DNA of 64,000 nucleotides from Brevibacterium siliguriense (GTDB lineage Bacteria; Actinomycetota; Actinomycetes; Actinomycetales; Brevibacteriaceae). Positions 43,496-53,423 of this stretch are shown one piece after another; position 1 is the stretch's first letter; each line of letters starts with the position of its first letter. The stretch spans positions 3,348,001-3,412,000 of the forward strand of contig NZ_LT629766.1 in assembly GCF_900105315.1 (NCBI RefSeq), written 5' to 3'. Both the position numbers and the translations under genes were made by a program. The notes beneath the pieces were generated by a model. That model did no database searches. It worked only from the letters and a program-made list of their open reading frames with translations, and was not told the DNA's origin.

Positions 43496-44077
43496 ATGAC
43501 CCCGATTCGCCGGTCCACCTGGATGCCCCGCCTGCTGACGGCGGCGGCAGGAACCGTACTCGCTCTGTCCCTGACTGCCTGCGGAGGCTCCGGTGGAGAC
43601 AAGCCCGCCGAGGATCAGAAGCCCGAAGCCGCTCAGACCGAAAAGGGCGGCTTCGGCGGAGGAGCCGTCGAATCGGAAGCACCTGAATCCGCCGAGGCGG
43701 AGCCCACCGACACGAAATCGACCGACCCCTTCGCCGATGCCGCAAAGACGACGAACTGGGCCAGCGACGACGGGATGAAGATCGATAAGAAGGGCAACGG
43801 AGTCGTACCGGCCTCTTCGATCGAGGCCGACCTCATCGATCTGTTCGAGAACAAGCTCGAATTGAAGGTCAAGGAAGCCAAGTGCGACTCCGATATGGAG
43901 CTCCATGAATGGTACGGCTTCAAATCATGCCAGGTCTCCGTCAAAGACAAGGACGCCTACAAAGGCAGGAAGAAGTACTTCGGCACGGTGAAGATCGTCG
44001 ACCACAAGGATCAGATGGTCAAGTACGAACTCATGTTCCCCGGCATCAACAAGGACGACTTCGACTTCAAGAACTGA
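43496..44077 (+). CDS. Predicted lipoprotein
   Basis: A 193-residue exported lipoprotein. A basic N-terminus and hydrophobic stretch lead to the lipobox SLTACGGSG, followed by a Glu/Pro-rich linker of about 50 residues. The C-terminal part is a small lysine-rich domain (ASSIEADLIDLFENKLELKVKE) that recalls DUF4333-type domains, with two cysteines (KCDSD, KSCQV) that could form a disulphide. I selected the ATG at 43496 because AGGAG precedes it; a longer frame starts upstream. Function unknown. Confidence 0.82.
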   Translation: MTPIRRSTWMPRLLTAAAGTVLALSLTACGGSGGDKPAEDQKPEAAQTEKGGFGGGAVESEAPESAEAEPTDTKSTDPFADAAKTTNWASDDGMKIDKKGNGVVPASSIEADLIDLFENKLELKVKEAKCDSDMELHEWYGFKSCQVSVKDKDAYKGRKKYFGTVKIVDHKDQMVKYELMFPGINKDDFDFKN

Positions 44078-44125
44078 TCACCGAGGCGGCTCCGCTCTGA
44101 TCGCCGCGGCGTTCCCTGATCCGTC

Positions 44126-44920
44126 TCACCATTCGAGGACTCTCAGAGCTTGCAGAGTCACCCATTTCGAGGGCTCGCCGGAGGGCACATCGGTGTGGAA
44201 CCACACGACTCCGTCGAGTCGGTGTTCCTGGTTCCAACGGCCGTCGTCACTTCTGCGCGAGCGGACCGACTCCACAGCCTCGGCCATGCGAGGGTCGACG
44301 ACGGTTCCGTCGATGCTCGCCGCTTCGCGGAAGTAGTCGAGTGCGGGCAGGATCCCGTAGAACCATCGACGAGGATGGAAGAGCGCCAGGGCACGGCCGT
44401 CGAAGGGTTCACCGGTGCTGCGCCTGCGGAACAGGTCCCGCGACAGCAGGTACGCCTCTCCCCTGACTCGAGCCTGCCGCACACGTGCGGCGTCGCCCGC
44501 AGCCACCTGATAGTCGAGCAGCGCGACGAGCACATTGAGGGTGGAGTGGAACGATGAGACCTTCGAGCCTTCGACCCATTCGCAGTTCCAGCCGCCGTCG
44601 TCGAGCTGGTGGTCCAGGAACCAGTCGACGATGCCGTCGACATCGGCTCCAAGTCACAGCCCGTTAGACAGCGTCCACGAATTGATGCAGACGTCGACCT
44701 CGCCACCCCAATAGGGCAGGTTCTCGTACTCCCAGCGTGCGGATTCGAGTTTCTCTGCCGTTCCTTCCAACGCCGAGGCGGCCAGTCCCCACTCGCGCAG
44801 GTCCTTCAGCGCCCAGGTCGTCGCCGTCCAGGGTTGAGGCCGGTCGTCATCGAACGCGAAGTCGGAGGGGAAGAAGGACCCACCCGCCCATTGTCCGTCG
44901 GCCTCGCGGAGATCATTCGC
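44126..44920 (-). pseudogene. Broken squalene-cyclase-like (terpene cyclase/prenyltransferase repeat) gene
   Basis: The translation matches a family of about 300-residue actinobacterial proteins with squalene-cyclase-type repeats: DGQWAGGSFFPSDF, QPWTATTWALKDL, DGGWNCEWVEG, YLLSRDLFRRRSTGEP and KWVTLQALRVLEW. Two defects are visible. The N-terminus is missing: similarity begins only at ANDLREADG, where the frame runs into the end of the amidohydrolase gene. A TGA stop at 44654-44656 interrupts the frame between LSNGL and LGADVDG, with no frameshift. Probably nonfunctional. Confidence 0.8.
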
Positions 44921-46103
44921 GCAGCGACCGCTCCCAGGCCAGGGATGCGAGCGCCGCGGCCTGGTCGGGCAGGTGCGCATCGTCGAACTGAACCTCCGGC
45001 GAGTGGTTCGTTGCCGCCGACTCCGGGTCGATGCCTTCGGGCGTCACGAAGAAGAATAAGAAAGCACCGGGCACCTGCTCGAGCACGAACGAGAAGTCCT
45101 CGGACCCCATGAGCGGATCCGGCACCTGCACTGCCCGCTCGGTACCGAAACTATCGGCCAGAACTCTGAGGGCGAAGTCGGCCTCGCCGCCGTCGTTGAC
45201 CGTGACAGGATACTGCTCGGTCCACACCACCTCGGCCGTGCACCCGTGTGCGGCCGCAATCGACTCCGCCAACCGTGTGGCGCGTTCGGGGAACCTTCGC
45301 GTCGACTCGTGGGAGAGCGTGCGCACAGAGGCTCCGAGCTTCGCCGAGGCAGGGATGACGTTGACTGCCTTCCCCGCTTCCAGCTGCGTCACCTGGGCGA
45401 CGATCGGGTCGAAGACACTGAACGATCCGGTGACCATCGACTGCAGCGCCTGTCCGAATTCGAGAATCGGTCGGACCGGGTCGACAGCATCTTCCGGTCG
45501 CGAACTGTGACCTCCGCTGCCGTGCATCGTCACGTGCAGCGTGTTCGCCCCGGCCATGATCGTGCCCGGTTTGGTGACGAAGGTTCCCGGCACCCCTGGG
45601 GCCACGTGGATCGCGTAGGCAACATCGGGTTTCTGACCGATGGTGTCGAACATCCCTTCCTCGAGCATGATCTTCGCCCCGCCCAAACCCTCTTCGCCGG
45701 GTTGGAACATGAAGGCCACGGTGCCGGAGAGTTCGGACTGATGAGCGGACAGCAATTGTGCGGCTCCGACGAGTCCTGAGACGTGGAGATCATGCCCGCA
45801 GGCATGCATGCTTCCATTCGTCGACGCGAAATCAAGTCCGGTCGACTCGATGACGGGCAGAGCGTCCATATCCCCGCGCAGAAGCACCGTCGGGCCGGGG
45901 TGTGCTCCGCGCAAAACGGCGATGATCGAGCTGAGCCCCTGACCGAGGGTGATCTCGAGCGGAAGGCCGTCCAGTGCGTCGAGGATTCGTCGCTGCGTCT
46001 CTGGCAGGTCGAGGCCGACTTCGGGATTGCGATGGAGCTCGCGGCGCAGTTCGCGCAGGTCACCGGCAAGGGATCGAGCTTCGCTGGTGAAATCAGGGGT
46101 CAT
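44913..46103 (-). CDS. M20-family amidohydrolase (aminoacylase/HipO type)
   Basis: Metal-dependent enzyme that splits N-acyl amino acids or related amides, 396 residues. Metal and catalytic motifs are LLRGDMDALPV, MHACGHDLH, QPGEEGLGGA and GSEDFSFVLE; the dimerisation domain contains GSGGHSSRP. The sequence is a close relative of the enzyme at 49576. It is flanked on both sides by decayed genes. The natural substrate is not clear. Confidence 0.92.
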   Translation of the reverse strand: MTPDFTSEARSLAGDLRELRRELHRNPEVGLDLPETQRRILDALDGLPLEITLGQGLSSIIAVLRGAHPGPTVLLRGDMDALPVIESTGLDFASTNGSMHACGHDLHVSGLVGAAQLLSAHQSELSGTVAFMFQPGEEGLGGAKIMLEEGMFDTIGQKPDVAYAIHVAPGVPGTFVTKPGTIMAGANTLHVTMHGSGGHSSRPEDAVDPVRPILEFGQALQSMVTGSFSVFDPIVAQVTQLEAGKAVNVIPASAKLGASVRTLSHESTRRFPERATRLAESIAAAHGCTAEVVWTEQYPVTVNDGGEADFALRVLADSFGTERAVQVPDPLMGSEDFSFVLEQVPGAFLFFFVTPEGIDPESAATNHSPEVQFDDAHLPDQAAALASLAWERSLRE

Positions 46104-46159
46104 CGGGTGGCTGTCCTTCTGGGTCGTGGGATGAGATTCGGCTGATCATGATCTGCGAG

Positions 46160-46860
46160 CTGTCCGCAACGTGCCGGCTCAGGCGCTCATGGTGAGAGCA
46201 ATGCTCGGGTCGGACGACGATGAGGTCTGCCAGGCGGCCCGCCTCAAGAGTGCCGAGGTCTCTGTCGAGGCGAAGGAGCTCTGCCGCATTGCGGGTTCCT
46301 GCCACGATGGCCTCCATCGGGCGGAGGCCGAGTTCGACCGCGTGGACGACTTCCCGCAGGTTCTGTCCGTGCGGACATACGCTCGAGTCCGTGCCGAGAG
46401 CCGTCCGGGGACCCCTGCCGTGAGCGCCGCCGCCACCCGTTCGCGTGCGAGCGCCGACCACGTCACCTTCTTCTCATACAGATAGGCGGGTACGTCCCGG
46501 GGATCCGGGATTCGCAGCGCACTGGACAAGGTGGGCACGAGGAAGGTCCCGTGGCCGTGTTCGATCGAGGCGACGCCCCCGCGAATGGCCGCCTTGATGC
46601 CCTCCGCCCCCTGGGCAATGGCGTCGATGAACCCCGGCATGATGGTCTTGCCGGCGAGATCGACGACCGCTGCGGCATCATCGGCTCCGGACTCGCCATC
46701 TGCCACCGACGCACCGCCGTTTGCAGCCGGACCTCGCGGGATGGTACCGCGAGACGGTCCGGCATGGACGATGCATTCGTCGTCGACTTCGACCTCGGAA
46801 TCGGGAACAACATCACCACCGGTGCCATCGATGAGAGCGGCGCCCCGCAGGATGAGTCGG
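46160..46860 (-). pseudogene. Remnant of an amidohydrolase (imidazolonepropionase-like)
   Basis: The N-terminal part reads LILRGAALIDGTGG and KTIMPGFIDA, but where the metal-binding HxH motif should follow the frame jumps directly to AQGAEGIKAAIRGG, so roughly 150 residues of the barrel are deleted. After VTWSALARER the similarity continues in another frame (TALGTDSSV, GTRNAAELLRLD, TLEAGRLADLIVV), showing a frameshift near 46405. It cannot make a working enzyme. Confidence 0.75.
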
Positions 46861-47049
46861 CGGTCGCTGCCGGGTGTGTGGGGAAGAGAGGCTCTCGCCG
46901 ACGTTGTCACTGCGCTTCTGCTGTCTGTGGCGTACCTCACAGAGCAAGACTGACACGGCCGGAAGGAATAGCGCAACACGGTCTCAGGGAGTTCCCGGAC
47001 GCAGAAACTCCCCCATCGGATTCGTCATCCTGATGAGGGAGTTGATCGG

Positions 47050-47123
47050 TAGCGGGAGGGGGACTCGATCCCCCGACCTCACGATTATGAGTCGTGCGCT
47101 CTAACCAGCTGAGCTACCCCGCC
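47050..47123 (-). tRNA. tRNA-Met (CAT)
   Basis: A cloverleaf on the minus strand with anticodon CAT in CTCATAA and T arm GGGGGATCGAGTCCCCC. The acceptor has terminal G-U pairs. This is the elongator type by position next to tRNA-Thr; a CAT anticodon modified to read isoleucine codons cannot be excluded from sequence alone. Confidence 0.9.
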
Positions 47124-47150
47124 CCAGCACCGCATTCTAGGCGGCACGAG

Positions 47151-47223
47151 AGCCCCGAAAGGGAATCGAACCCTTGACCTTCTCCTTACCATGGAGATGC
47201 TCTGCCGACTGAGCTATCGGGGC
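47151..47223 (-). tRNA. tRNA-Thr (GGT)
   Basis: A cloverleaf on the minus strand with anticodon GGT in loop ATGGTAA and T arm AAGGGTTCGATTCCCTT. It lies 27 bp upstream of tRNA-Met, and the two are probably processed from one transcript. Confidence 0.95.
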
Positions 47224-47357
47224 AACAGGTAAGAATTTACACGGGTTCGCTCACTCTGGGCAAATCGGATGTCAGTGACGTCACTCACACGACCCGCGAT
47301 CTCCGGCGAAACCTCACGCAGAACTCCAGTCTGGACCGCCCTCAGCAGCGAAGACAC

Positions 47358-48158
47358 TCATTTCACGGGGTCGAATCGTCCCGCAAGGAATCCCTGCAGA
47401 CGACCGGGGTGGTTCGTGATGATCCCGTCGACCTCGGCGCCGAGGAGCTCCCTCCATTCGTTCATCTCGTCGGCAGTCCAGACGAAGACACCGAAGTCGT
47501 TGTCCATGATCTCGGTGACAACGGATTTGCGCATGGAGAACCCTTTGTACGAGGGGTTGATCGCCACCGCCCCGAGATCGCGAGCGATCTCGATGTCCTC
47601 GAGTTTGGGAACCATACGCAGGAGGAAGCGAGCCACCATCGGCAGCATGTCCCGGCAGGTCTCAAGCGTTTCGAGACTGAACGACTGGACGACCATCCGG
47701 TCGGCAATGCCGGTCTCCACCACCAGCTCCGAGATCCTCGCTACCGCACCCGATGACCACTCTCCTTTGAGCTCGAGCAGCAGCTCACCGCCTCGATGCT
47801 GGATATCTCGCATCACGGCCGACAAGGTCGGGATGCGGACTCCGTGGAAGCCCGGCCCCATCCACGAGCCGGCGTCGACGAACGACAGCTCTTCGGCGGT
47901 GAGATTAACGACGGGGCCCTTCCGGTTCGTGGTTCGGTCCAGGTCCGGGTCGTGGAGGATTACTGGAACCCCGTCGGCGCTTGTCGAGGTGTCGACTTCG
48001 ATGAGGTCGACGCCGAGGGCGCGTGCGGCATCGACCGCGGCGAGGCTGTTCTCGGGAACCACGGCGGAATAGCCGCGGTGGGCGATCACCAGTGGGCGGC
48101 TGCCGGATCCCGGGCGCCCGACGATGCCCCGCTCATGGAGGAACTGCTGAAAACTCAT
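47358..48158 (-). CDS. Glycerophosphodiester phosphodiesterase
   Basis: Hydrolyses glycerophosphodiesters to glycerol 3-phosphate and an alcohol, 266 residues. Motifs of the family are IAHRGYSAVVPENS (active-site His), DLIEVDTSTSADGVPVILHD (metal Glu/Asp and second His) and LLELKGEW. There is no signal peptide, so it is probably cytoplasmic (UgpQ-like). A TAGGCT -10 ends seven bases before the ATG, suggesting a leaderless transcript. Confidence 0.92.
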   Translation of the reverse strand: MSFQQFLHERGIVGRPGSGSRPLVIAHRGYSAVVPENSLAAVDAARALGVDLIEVDTSTSADGVPVILHDPDLDRTTNRKGPVVNLTAEELSFVDAGSWMGPGFHGVRIPTLSAVMRDIQHRGGELLLELKGEWSSGAVARISELVVETGIADRMVVQSFSLETLETCRDMLPMVARFLLRMVPKLEDIEIARDLGAVAINPSYKGFSMRKSVVTEIMDNDFGVFVWTADEMNEWRELLGAEVDGIITNHPGRLQGFLAGRFDPVK

Positions 48159-48326
48159 GGGTTCAGCCTATGCCTTGAGAGCACAAAGTCGCATGACAGG
48201 CGGCCGGCATCCCACGGGTCAGCCACGGAGGCAACGCCGCCGGCGAACGGAACGCACCGCGGACGTGTCCCGGATGATGGGAACTCACCTCATTTTCGAC
48301 ACAGACACGACTGCAGCGGATATCTT

Positions 48327-48340
48327 GTGAGGAACCTCAC
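48327..48340. promoter_or_regulatory. Inverted repeat before the transporter gene
   Basis: GTGAGG-AA-CCTCAC, a perfect 6+2+6 inverted repeat 22 bp before the ATG of the membrane protein gene. Its position suits a repressor site. Confidence 0.4.
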
Positions 48341-48362
48341 TTCCTAGATACGAAGGTTCACC

Positions 48363-49535
48363 ATGGAAGCTATCTACGCTGCCGCTATCGTCCTCGCATT
48401 CATCGCCGTCGGCGAGCTGGTCTCAATCTGGTCGAAAGCGCGGATTCCCAGTCTCCTGATTGCCATGCTGGGCATCTTCGTCTTCGCCAAGATCGGCGTG
48501 GTCCCTGAAACGGTGATCGACGATTCACTGCTGCTTCAGGCATACACCTTCCTCGTTGCACCCCTGCTCTTCCACATGGGCTCACTGATCCCGCTGCGAG
48601 TGATGCTCAAGCAGTGGCGGTCGGTCATCATCGCCGTCTCCGGCATGCTCGTGGCCGTCCTGCTCATTCTGGCGATCGTCGCTCCGCTCTTCGGCTTCGA
48701 AACCTTCGTCGCCGGCTCCGGGCCGTTGTCCGGCGGCATCGTCGCCACCAGCCTGACGACGGAAGGGCTGACGGCGCACGGCGCCGCCTCGTCGATCATC
48801 GTGCTCCCCGCCCTGGTCCTCATGCTGCAGTCCCTGCCGTCGATGCCGCTGACGAACTTCCTCCTGCGTCGCTATGCCACGACGCTCCGCGACAGCGGAG
48901 AGCTGCACGAACTCGCTCAAGCCCACCACGAGGAGGAAGAGGCAGCCGCCCAGAAGAAGAAGCTCGTCACTCTGCCGGGGTTCCTCGTCGACAATCAGCT
49001 CTTCATGCTCTTCCTCATCCTCGTCGGCGGGTCGCTCGCGACGCTGCTGGCCGTCCCGACGCACATCCCCTCATCCATCCTCGCGCTCATCCTCGGCATT
49101 CTTGCCACCGCGGTCGGTCTGTCCCCCGACCGAGCCATGGAACGGTCGAACTCCTTCGGCATCGCGATGGCCGGCGTCATCGCCATCGTCATGGCCCCAC
49201 TGGTGACCGCCTCGGTTCAGGACGTCATCAACGCGTTCATCCCCACCGTGACTATCCTCATCGTCGGCGGTGCAGGCATCGTCCTCGGCGGATTCGTCGC
49301 GACGAAGCTGCTGCGCTGGAAATCCGGGCTCGGCATGTCGGTCGCACTCACCGCCATGTACGGCTTCCCTGCCGACTATCTGCTCACCAATGAGGTAGCA
49401 CGTTCCATCGCTCGCGACGAGGACGAGAAGGAAGCGCTGCTCAACGTCATGCTGCCGCCGATGCTCGTCGGCGGGTTCACCTCGGTCAGCGCCGGATCCG
49501 TCGTCATCGCCAGCGTTCTGGTCAGTCTGCTCTGA
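48363..49535 (+). CDS. Polytopic membrane protein, probable transporter
   Basis: A 390-residue protein with roughly ten hydrophobic helices and a charged central loop (HHEEEEAAAQKKK at about residues 185-200) dividing two halves. Glycine/serine-containing re-entrant-like segments (GSGPLSGGIVATSLTTEG in the first half, GGFTSVSAGSVVIA in the second) recall GltS/2HCT-type carboxylate carriers, but I do not recognise the family with certainty. The next gene, 40 bp downstream, is an M20 amidohydrolase, so the pair probably imports and cleaves an N-acylated amino acid or similar compound. Confidence 0.75.
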   Translation: MEAIYAAAIVLAFIAVGELVSIWSKARIPSLLIAMLGIFVFAKIGVVPETVIDDSLLLQAYTFLVAPLLFHMGSLIPLRVMLKQWRSVIIAVSGMLVAVLLILAIVAPLFGFETFVAGSGPLSGGIVATSLTTEGLTAHGAASSIIVLPALVLMLQSLPSMPLTNFLLRRYATTLRDSGELHELAQAHHEEEEAAAQKKKLVTLPGFLVDNQLFMLFLILVGGSLATLLAVPTHIPSSILALILGILATAVGLSPDRAMERSNSFGIAMAGVIAIVMAPLVTASVQDVINAFIPTVTILIVGGAGIVLGGFVATKLLRWKSGLGMSVALTAMYGFPADYLLTNEVARSIARDEDEKEALLNVMLPPMLVGGFTSVSAGSVVIASVLVSLL

Positions 49536-49575
49536 CGTTGCCTCACTGCCCAGAAGTCGCACCCGAAAGGACGTT

Positions 49576-50790
49576 ATGCACGAGCTGCTCGCTGCCGGGA
49601 GAACCCTGCTGCCTGCGCTGCAGGAACTGCGCCGGGACCTCCACGCCACCCCTGAGATCGGCCTCCATCTGCCGCGCACCCAGGCGGCCGTGATCTCTGC
49701 ACTGGCCGATCTCGATCTCGAGGTGACCACAGGACAGGACACGACCTCGGTGGTCGCAGTCCTGCGTGGATCGCACCCGGACCGGCTTGCCGACGCACCG
49801 GCGGTGCTGCTGCGCGGCGACATGGACGGTCTGCCGCTGCAGGAGGACACCGGAGAGCCCTTCGCTGCGACGAACGGAAACATGCACGCTTGCGGTCACG
49901 ATCTGCACACCGCTGGTTTGGTCGGTGCGGCTCGGATGCTTCATGAGCATCGCGATCAATTGCAAGGGGACGTCGTATTCATGTTCCAGCCCGGGGAGGA
50001 GGGCTACAACGGCGCCTCTGTGATGATCGACGAAGGCGTACTCACGGCCGCAGGCGAAACAGCCATCGCAGCTTTCGGTGTCCATGTGACCACCCGTCCG
50101 CGAGGTGTCGTGTCCACCAAGACAGGCACCCTCCAAGCCGGGTCGAACGTCCTGCGCGTCACCATCCACGGCAATGGCGGACATGGTTCCCAACCGCAGG
50201 CCGCCGACGATCCGGTTCCGGCCCTGGCCGAACTCATCACGGCCTGTCAGAACATGATCACCCGTCGTATCGAGACCTTCGACCCGATCGTCATGAGCAT
50301 CACCCAGCTCAGTGCAAGCGACGCAGTCAACATCATCCCCGCCTCCGCGAGTTTCGCAGCCACCATCCGCACCTTGTCAAAGGCGTCCCTCGACATCGTC
50401 CGCACACGATCGCGCCAATTGGCCGAAGGCATCGCCTCCGCACATGGATGTACTGCTGAGGTCGATTTCGAAGTCCAGTACCCCGTCACCGTCAATGACG
50501 AGGACGAGACCCGCTGGGTCCTCGGCGAAGTCTCAGGTCTGCTCGGTCCGGATCGAGTCGAAGAGCTGTCCCAACCCATCATGCCCAGTGAGGATTTCTC
50601 GTTCGTCCTCCAGAGGGTGCCCGGCACTTATATGATGCTCGGCGCACAACCTGCTGATGTCCCGGACGAGGAACAGGCTGACAACCATTCGCCGAATGTC
50701 GTCTTCGACGATTCAGTGCTCGGAGACCAGGCCGCGCTCCTCGCTCACCTCGCTATCGCCCGATTGGCGAAGGCAGCAGGAACGTCTTAG
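49576..50790 (+). CDS. M20-family amidohydrolase, paralogue of 44913-46103
   Basis: A 404-residue metal-dependent hydrolase. Motifs are LLRGDMDGLPL, MHACGHDLHTAG, QPGEEGYNGA and PSEDFSFVLQ, with GNGGHGSQP in the dimerisation domain. It shares motif order, spacing and the VHGCTAEV-like segment with the other M20 enzyme in this window, showing common origin. It lies immediately downstream of the probable transporter, and the two are likely an operon. Substrate unknown; aminobenzoyl-glutamate and N-acyl amino acids are typical for the family. Confidence 0.92.
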   Translation: MHELLAAGRTLLPALQELRRDLHATPEIGLHLPRTQAAVISALADLDLEVTTGQDTTSVVAVLRGSHPDRLADAPAVLLRGDMDGLPLQEDTGEPFAATNGNMHACGHDLHTAGLVGAARMLHEHRDQLQGDVVFMFQPGEEGYNGASVMIDEGVLTAAGETAIAAFGVHVTTRPRGVVSTKTGTLQAGSNVLRVTIHGNGGHGSQPQAADDPVPALAELITACQNMITRRIETFDPIVMSITQLSASDAVNIIPASASFAATIRTLSKASLDIVRTRSRQLAEGIASAHGCTAEVDFEVQYPVTVNDEDETRWVLGEVSGLLGPDRVEELSQPIMPSEDFSFVLQRVPGTYMMLGAQPADVPDEEQADNHSPNVVFDDSVLGDQAALLAHLAIARLAKAAGTS

Positions 50791-50875
50791 CTGACTGATT
50801 GTCATCACTGAACCTATACACCGGATCTGACACATCTCTGCACCGATTCGTCATCAATTCGTGTCTACGCTGAGT

Positions 50876-51997
50876 CATGCGACCACTTCGATCCCCCGCC
50901 ACCGCGATCTCACACCCGACCTCGCACGCGTCGTCTGTGTGCTCGTCGGCGTGGGCCGCAATCCCGATGGCTGACCCTTCATCGTCAACCCGATCTCCGG
51001 TGAGCGCTGGTTCGCTCCAGCCGCCTGGATCGCCGAGATCATGCCGATGCCATCGTCGTCCCTGTCGGTTCCGTCCTGTGGTTCCTCGCCGCATACGCCC
51101 TCATCCAGGCCCTGGCACCGTGGATGATCCGCTGGCATGAACGCAATCCGTGGCTGGCCCTCGTCGTCCTCTTCGCCGGAGCGTTCTTCGTCGACGTCGT
51201 CCGCCTCGTCGTCAGCGTCCAGGGCCTCGGACTCGACCGGGTCCCCGCCGACGGCTATGGGATAGGTGAGGAACTCTTCGGTCTGCCCAACGTCGCCTTC
51301 GTCTGGCTCTTCGCCCAGCAGATCGGCTTCTGCTTGCGCGACGGCTGGTTCTCCCGTGCCCGCTGGTGGAATCTCGTCATGATCGTCGCCGGATTCGCCG
51401 GCTTGGGACTTCTCGTCATCCTCGGCGAATATTCGGCGAGCATGCTCACGAACCAATGGCCGCCGAACCTTTCGCTGGCAGTCCTGGCCGTCATCCAGGC
51501 GGGCCTGCTGACGCTGCTCCACCGACCGCTGACTGCGATCATGGAGACTCGACCCGCCCAAGCCATCGTGTTCTTCCTCGGCAGCCGCCTCATGTCCGTC
51601 TATCTGTGGCACGTTCCGGCGATCGTCGTTCTCACCGGAATCCGACTGCTGTGGCTGCCGATGCCCGATCCCGGCACCGGAGCCTGGTGGCTGACCCGTC
51701 CGATCCTCGTCGTCGCCGTCCTGCTCATCGTGTGGGCGATCTCGACAATCACGAAACGCTGGGAGAGCCCCCCAGCCGACCCTCTCCCCGAGGTGGCCCT
51801 CCGCTGCCGTCACCGTCATCGCCCTATTCGCCTTCCATTCCCTGGCGATCTCCAGCTACGGACTCGACCTTCCGCGGGCCGTCCTCAGCCTCGTGTGCAC
51901 CACGATCGCGGTCAACCTCACCGAAGGGAAACCGACCGTCCGCGCGCCCCGCGTCCCCGAATCAGCGACGGAAGAGATGCCACCATCGCCGAGGTGA
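50876..51997 (+). pseudogene. Decayed acyltransferase-3 (OafA-like) gene
   Basis: Membrane O-acyltransferase remains. The N-terminal part (RDLTPDLARVVCVLVGVGRNPDG) is followed by an in-frame TGA at 50972-50974, then PFIVNPISGERWFAP and IMPM. A shift occurs near 51050, after which the frame is open for about 200 residues with several membrane helices (WLALVVLFAGAFFVDVV, SVYLWHVPAIVVLTGI). A second shift near a C6 run at about 51775 leads to the C-terminus in another frame. A large part of the N-terminal domain is also missing. Not functional. Confidence 0.75.
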
Positions 51998-52492
51998 TCC
52001 CACCGACTCCGGGTCGGTGCGCTGCTCCCCCGGTTCCGCCTCGGTGCCGGTGTCGTTCTTCTTCGCATTCCGCCGCTGCCGCCATGCGACGACTTCCTTC
52101 TCAACGTCGCGGGGCGGGGTGAACACGGGCGGGCCGTCGCGCAGATCCATCACGGCTTCCCGTACCCGGGCGTTGAAGCCGGAGAGGTAGTCACGGACAT
52201 CGGATTCGGTGGAGAAGGCGTCGACGGTGTCTTCGAGGACGGCGTTCTCCTTGCGCAGCTGGAACGCAGCCGGGGCGACGCCGTTTATGCCTTCAGAGTC
52301 CATCTTCTGCTTGATCCACCAATCGGGATCGGACGAGCTGTGCAATCCGGACAGCGGTTTGCCGAGGCCCGGCAGATCATCGAAATCACCGCGTTTGATT
52401 GCTCTGTCGAGGGCGGATTCGACGACGGCGTTGCGATCCTCAAGCGAATTCAATCGCCGAGGCGACTGCGCATCGTCCGTGTCATCGCTCAT
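51962..52492 (-). CDS. DUF1992 (DnaJ-homologue-type) protein
   Basis: A 176-residue cytoplasmic protein. The N-terminal half carries the DUF1992 signature (ALDRAIKRGDFDDLPGLGKPL followed by WWIKQKMDSEGI). A charged helix and a C-terminal tail follow. The start is the ATG at 52492; the longer frame begins in noncoding sequence. Its 3' end overlaps the tail of the decayed acyltransferase by 36 bp. Function is unknown; human and bacterial members are linked to DnaJ only by name. Confidence 0.85.
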   Translation of the reverse strand: MSDDTDDAQSPRRLNSLEDRNAVVESALDRAIKRGDFDDLPGLGKPLSGLHSSSDPDWWIKQKMDSEGINGVAPAAFQLRKENAVLEDTVDAFSTESDVRDYLSGFNARVREAVMDLRDGPPVFTPPRDVEKEVVAWRQRRNAKKNDTGTEAEPGEQRTDPESVGSPRRWWHLFRR

Positions 52493-52586
52493 CGGCTCGT
52501 CCCTCCTCGGCGGAGAACTCCCGCCCATTTCCTCACACGGTAGGCGCCGGAATGGCCGCAGGGCAAGGGATCTGGGCGGAAAACGC

Positions 52587-52622
52587 GAGAAGCTCCGTGA
52601 CCTCTCGGTCACGGAGCTTCTC
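52587..52622 (-). terminator. tRNA-Tyr terminator
   Basis: A 15-bp stem (52587-52601 with 52608-52622) and a T4 run on the minus strand, about 10 bp after the tRNA. Confidence 0.8.
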
Positions 52623-52631
52623 CGTTCTGCG

Positions 52632-52713
52632 TGGCAGATGAAGGATTCGAACCTTCGAAGGCAATGCCGGCTGATTTACAGTCAGCTCCCTTTGGCCGCT
52701 CGGGCAATCTGCC
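52632..52713 (-). tRNA. tRNA-Tyr (GTA)
   Basis: A long-variable-arm tRNA on the minus strand, 82 bases, anticodon GTA in CTGTAAA, T arm GAAGGTTCGAATCCTTC. Confidence 0.95.
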
Positions 52714-52873
52714 GCAGGTGGCGCTCGATGAGCACCTGAAAAGAATACAAGGCCCGGCCCCGAATCACCAACTCGATAGACACAGATCACAATTCAGGTC
52801 CTCGACTAGACTCGGAGGCAACAGCCAAGCCCGTTTTCTACGGGCACCACCGATCGCAGACAAAGGAGCATTC

Positions 52874-53365
52874 ATGGCCAGCGAATCCTCATTCGACATC
52901 GTCAGCAAGGTCGACCGTCAGGAAGCCGACAACGCACTCAACCAGGCCGCGAAGGAGATCAACTCCCGCTACGACTTCCGCGGCACCGATGCGACGATCG
53001 CCTGGAGCGGCGAAGCCGTGCAGATGAAAGCCAACAGCGAGGACCGGGTCAAGGCTATCCTCGATGTCTTCCAATCGAAGCTGGTCAAGCGCGGAATCTC
53101 GCTGAAGTCCCTCGAAGACGGCGAGCCTTACCCCTCGGGCAAGGAGCACCGCATCGACGCCTCCCTCAAGGAGGGCATCGACAAGGACAACGCGAAGAAG
53201 ATCTCGAAGATCATCCGCGACGAAGGCCCCAAGGGCGTCAAGGCCCAGATCCAGGGCGACGAGCTGCGTGTGAGCTCGAAGAAGCGTGACGACCTGCAGG
53301 AAGTCATCGCTCTGCTCAAGGGCCAGGACCTCGAGGTCGACCTGCAGTTCACGAACTACCGCTGA
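52874..53365 (+). CDS. YajQ-family nucleotide-binding protein
   Basis: A 163-residue two-domain protein. It begins [21 protein letters not shown] and contains [10 protein letters not shown] and [18 protein letters not shown], the family hallmarks. Members bind cyclic di-GMP or GTP in other bacteria. A strong AAAGGAG site precedes the ATG. It appears monocistronic, bounded by tRNA-Tyr and a hairpin terminator. Confidence 0.93.
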   Translation: MASESSFDIVSKVDRQEADNALNQAAKEINSRYDFRGTDATIAWSGEAVQMKANSEDRVKAILDVFQSKLVKRGISLKSLEDGEPYPSGKEHRIDASLKEGIDKDNAKKISKIIRDEGPKGVKAQIQGDELRVSSKKRDDLQEVIALLKGQDLEVDLQFTNYR

Positions 53366-53377
53366 TCACAATCACCA

Positions 53378-53423
53378 AACGCCGGCCCGGTCCGCACTGC
53401 TGAGTGTGCACCGGGCCAGCGTT
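53378..53423 (+). terminator. Hairpin after the YajQ gene
   Basis: Arms around GGCCCGGT and ACCGGGCC, extended by GC and AAC/GTT pairs, with a loop of about 18 bases that may fold further. Confidence 0.55.
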
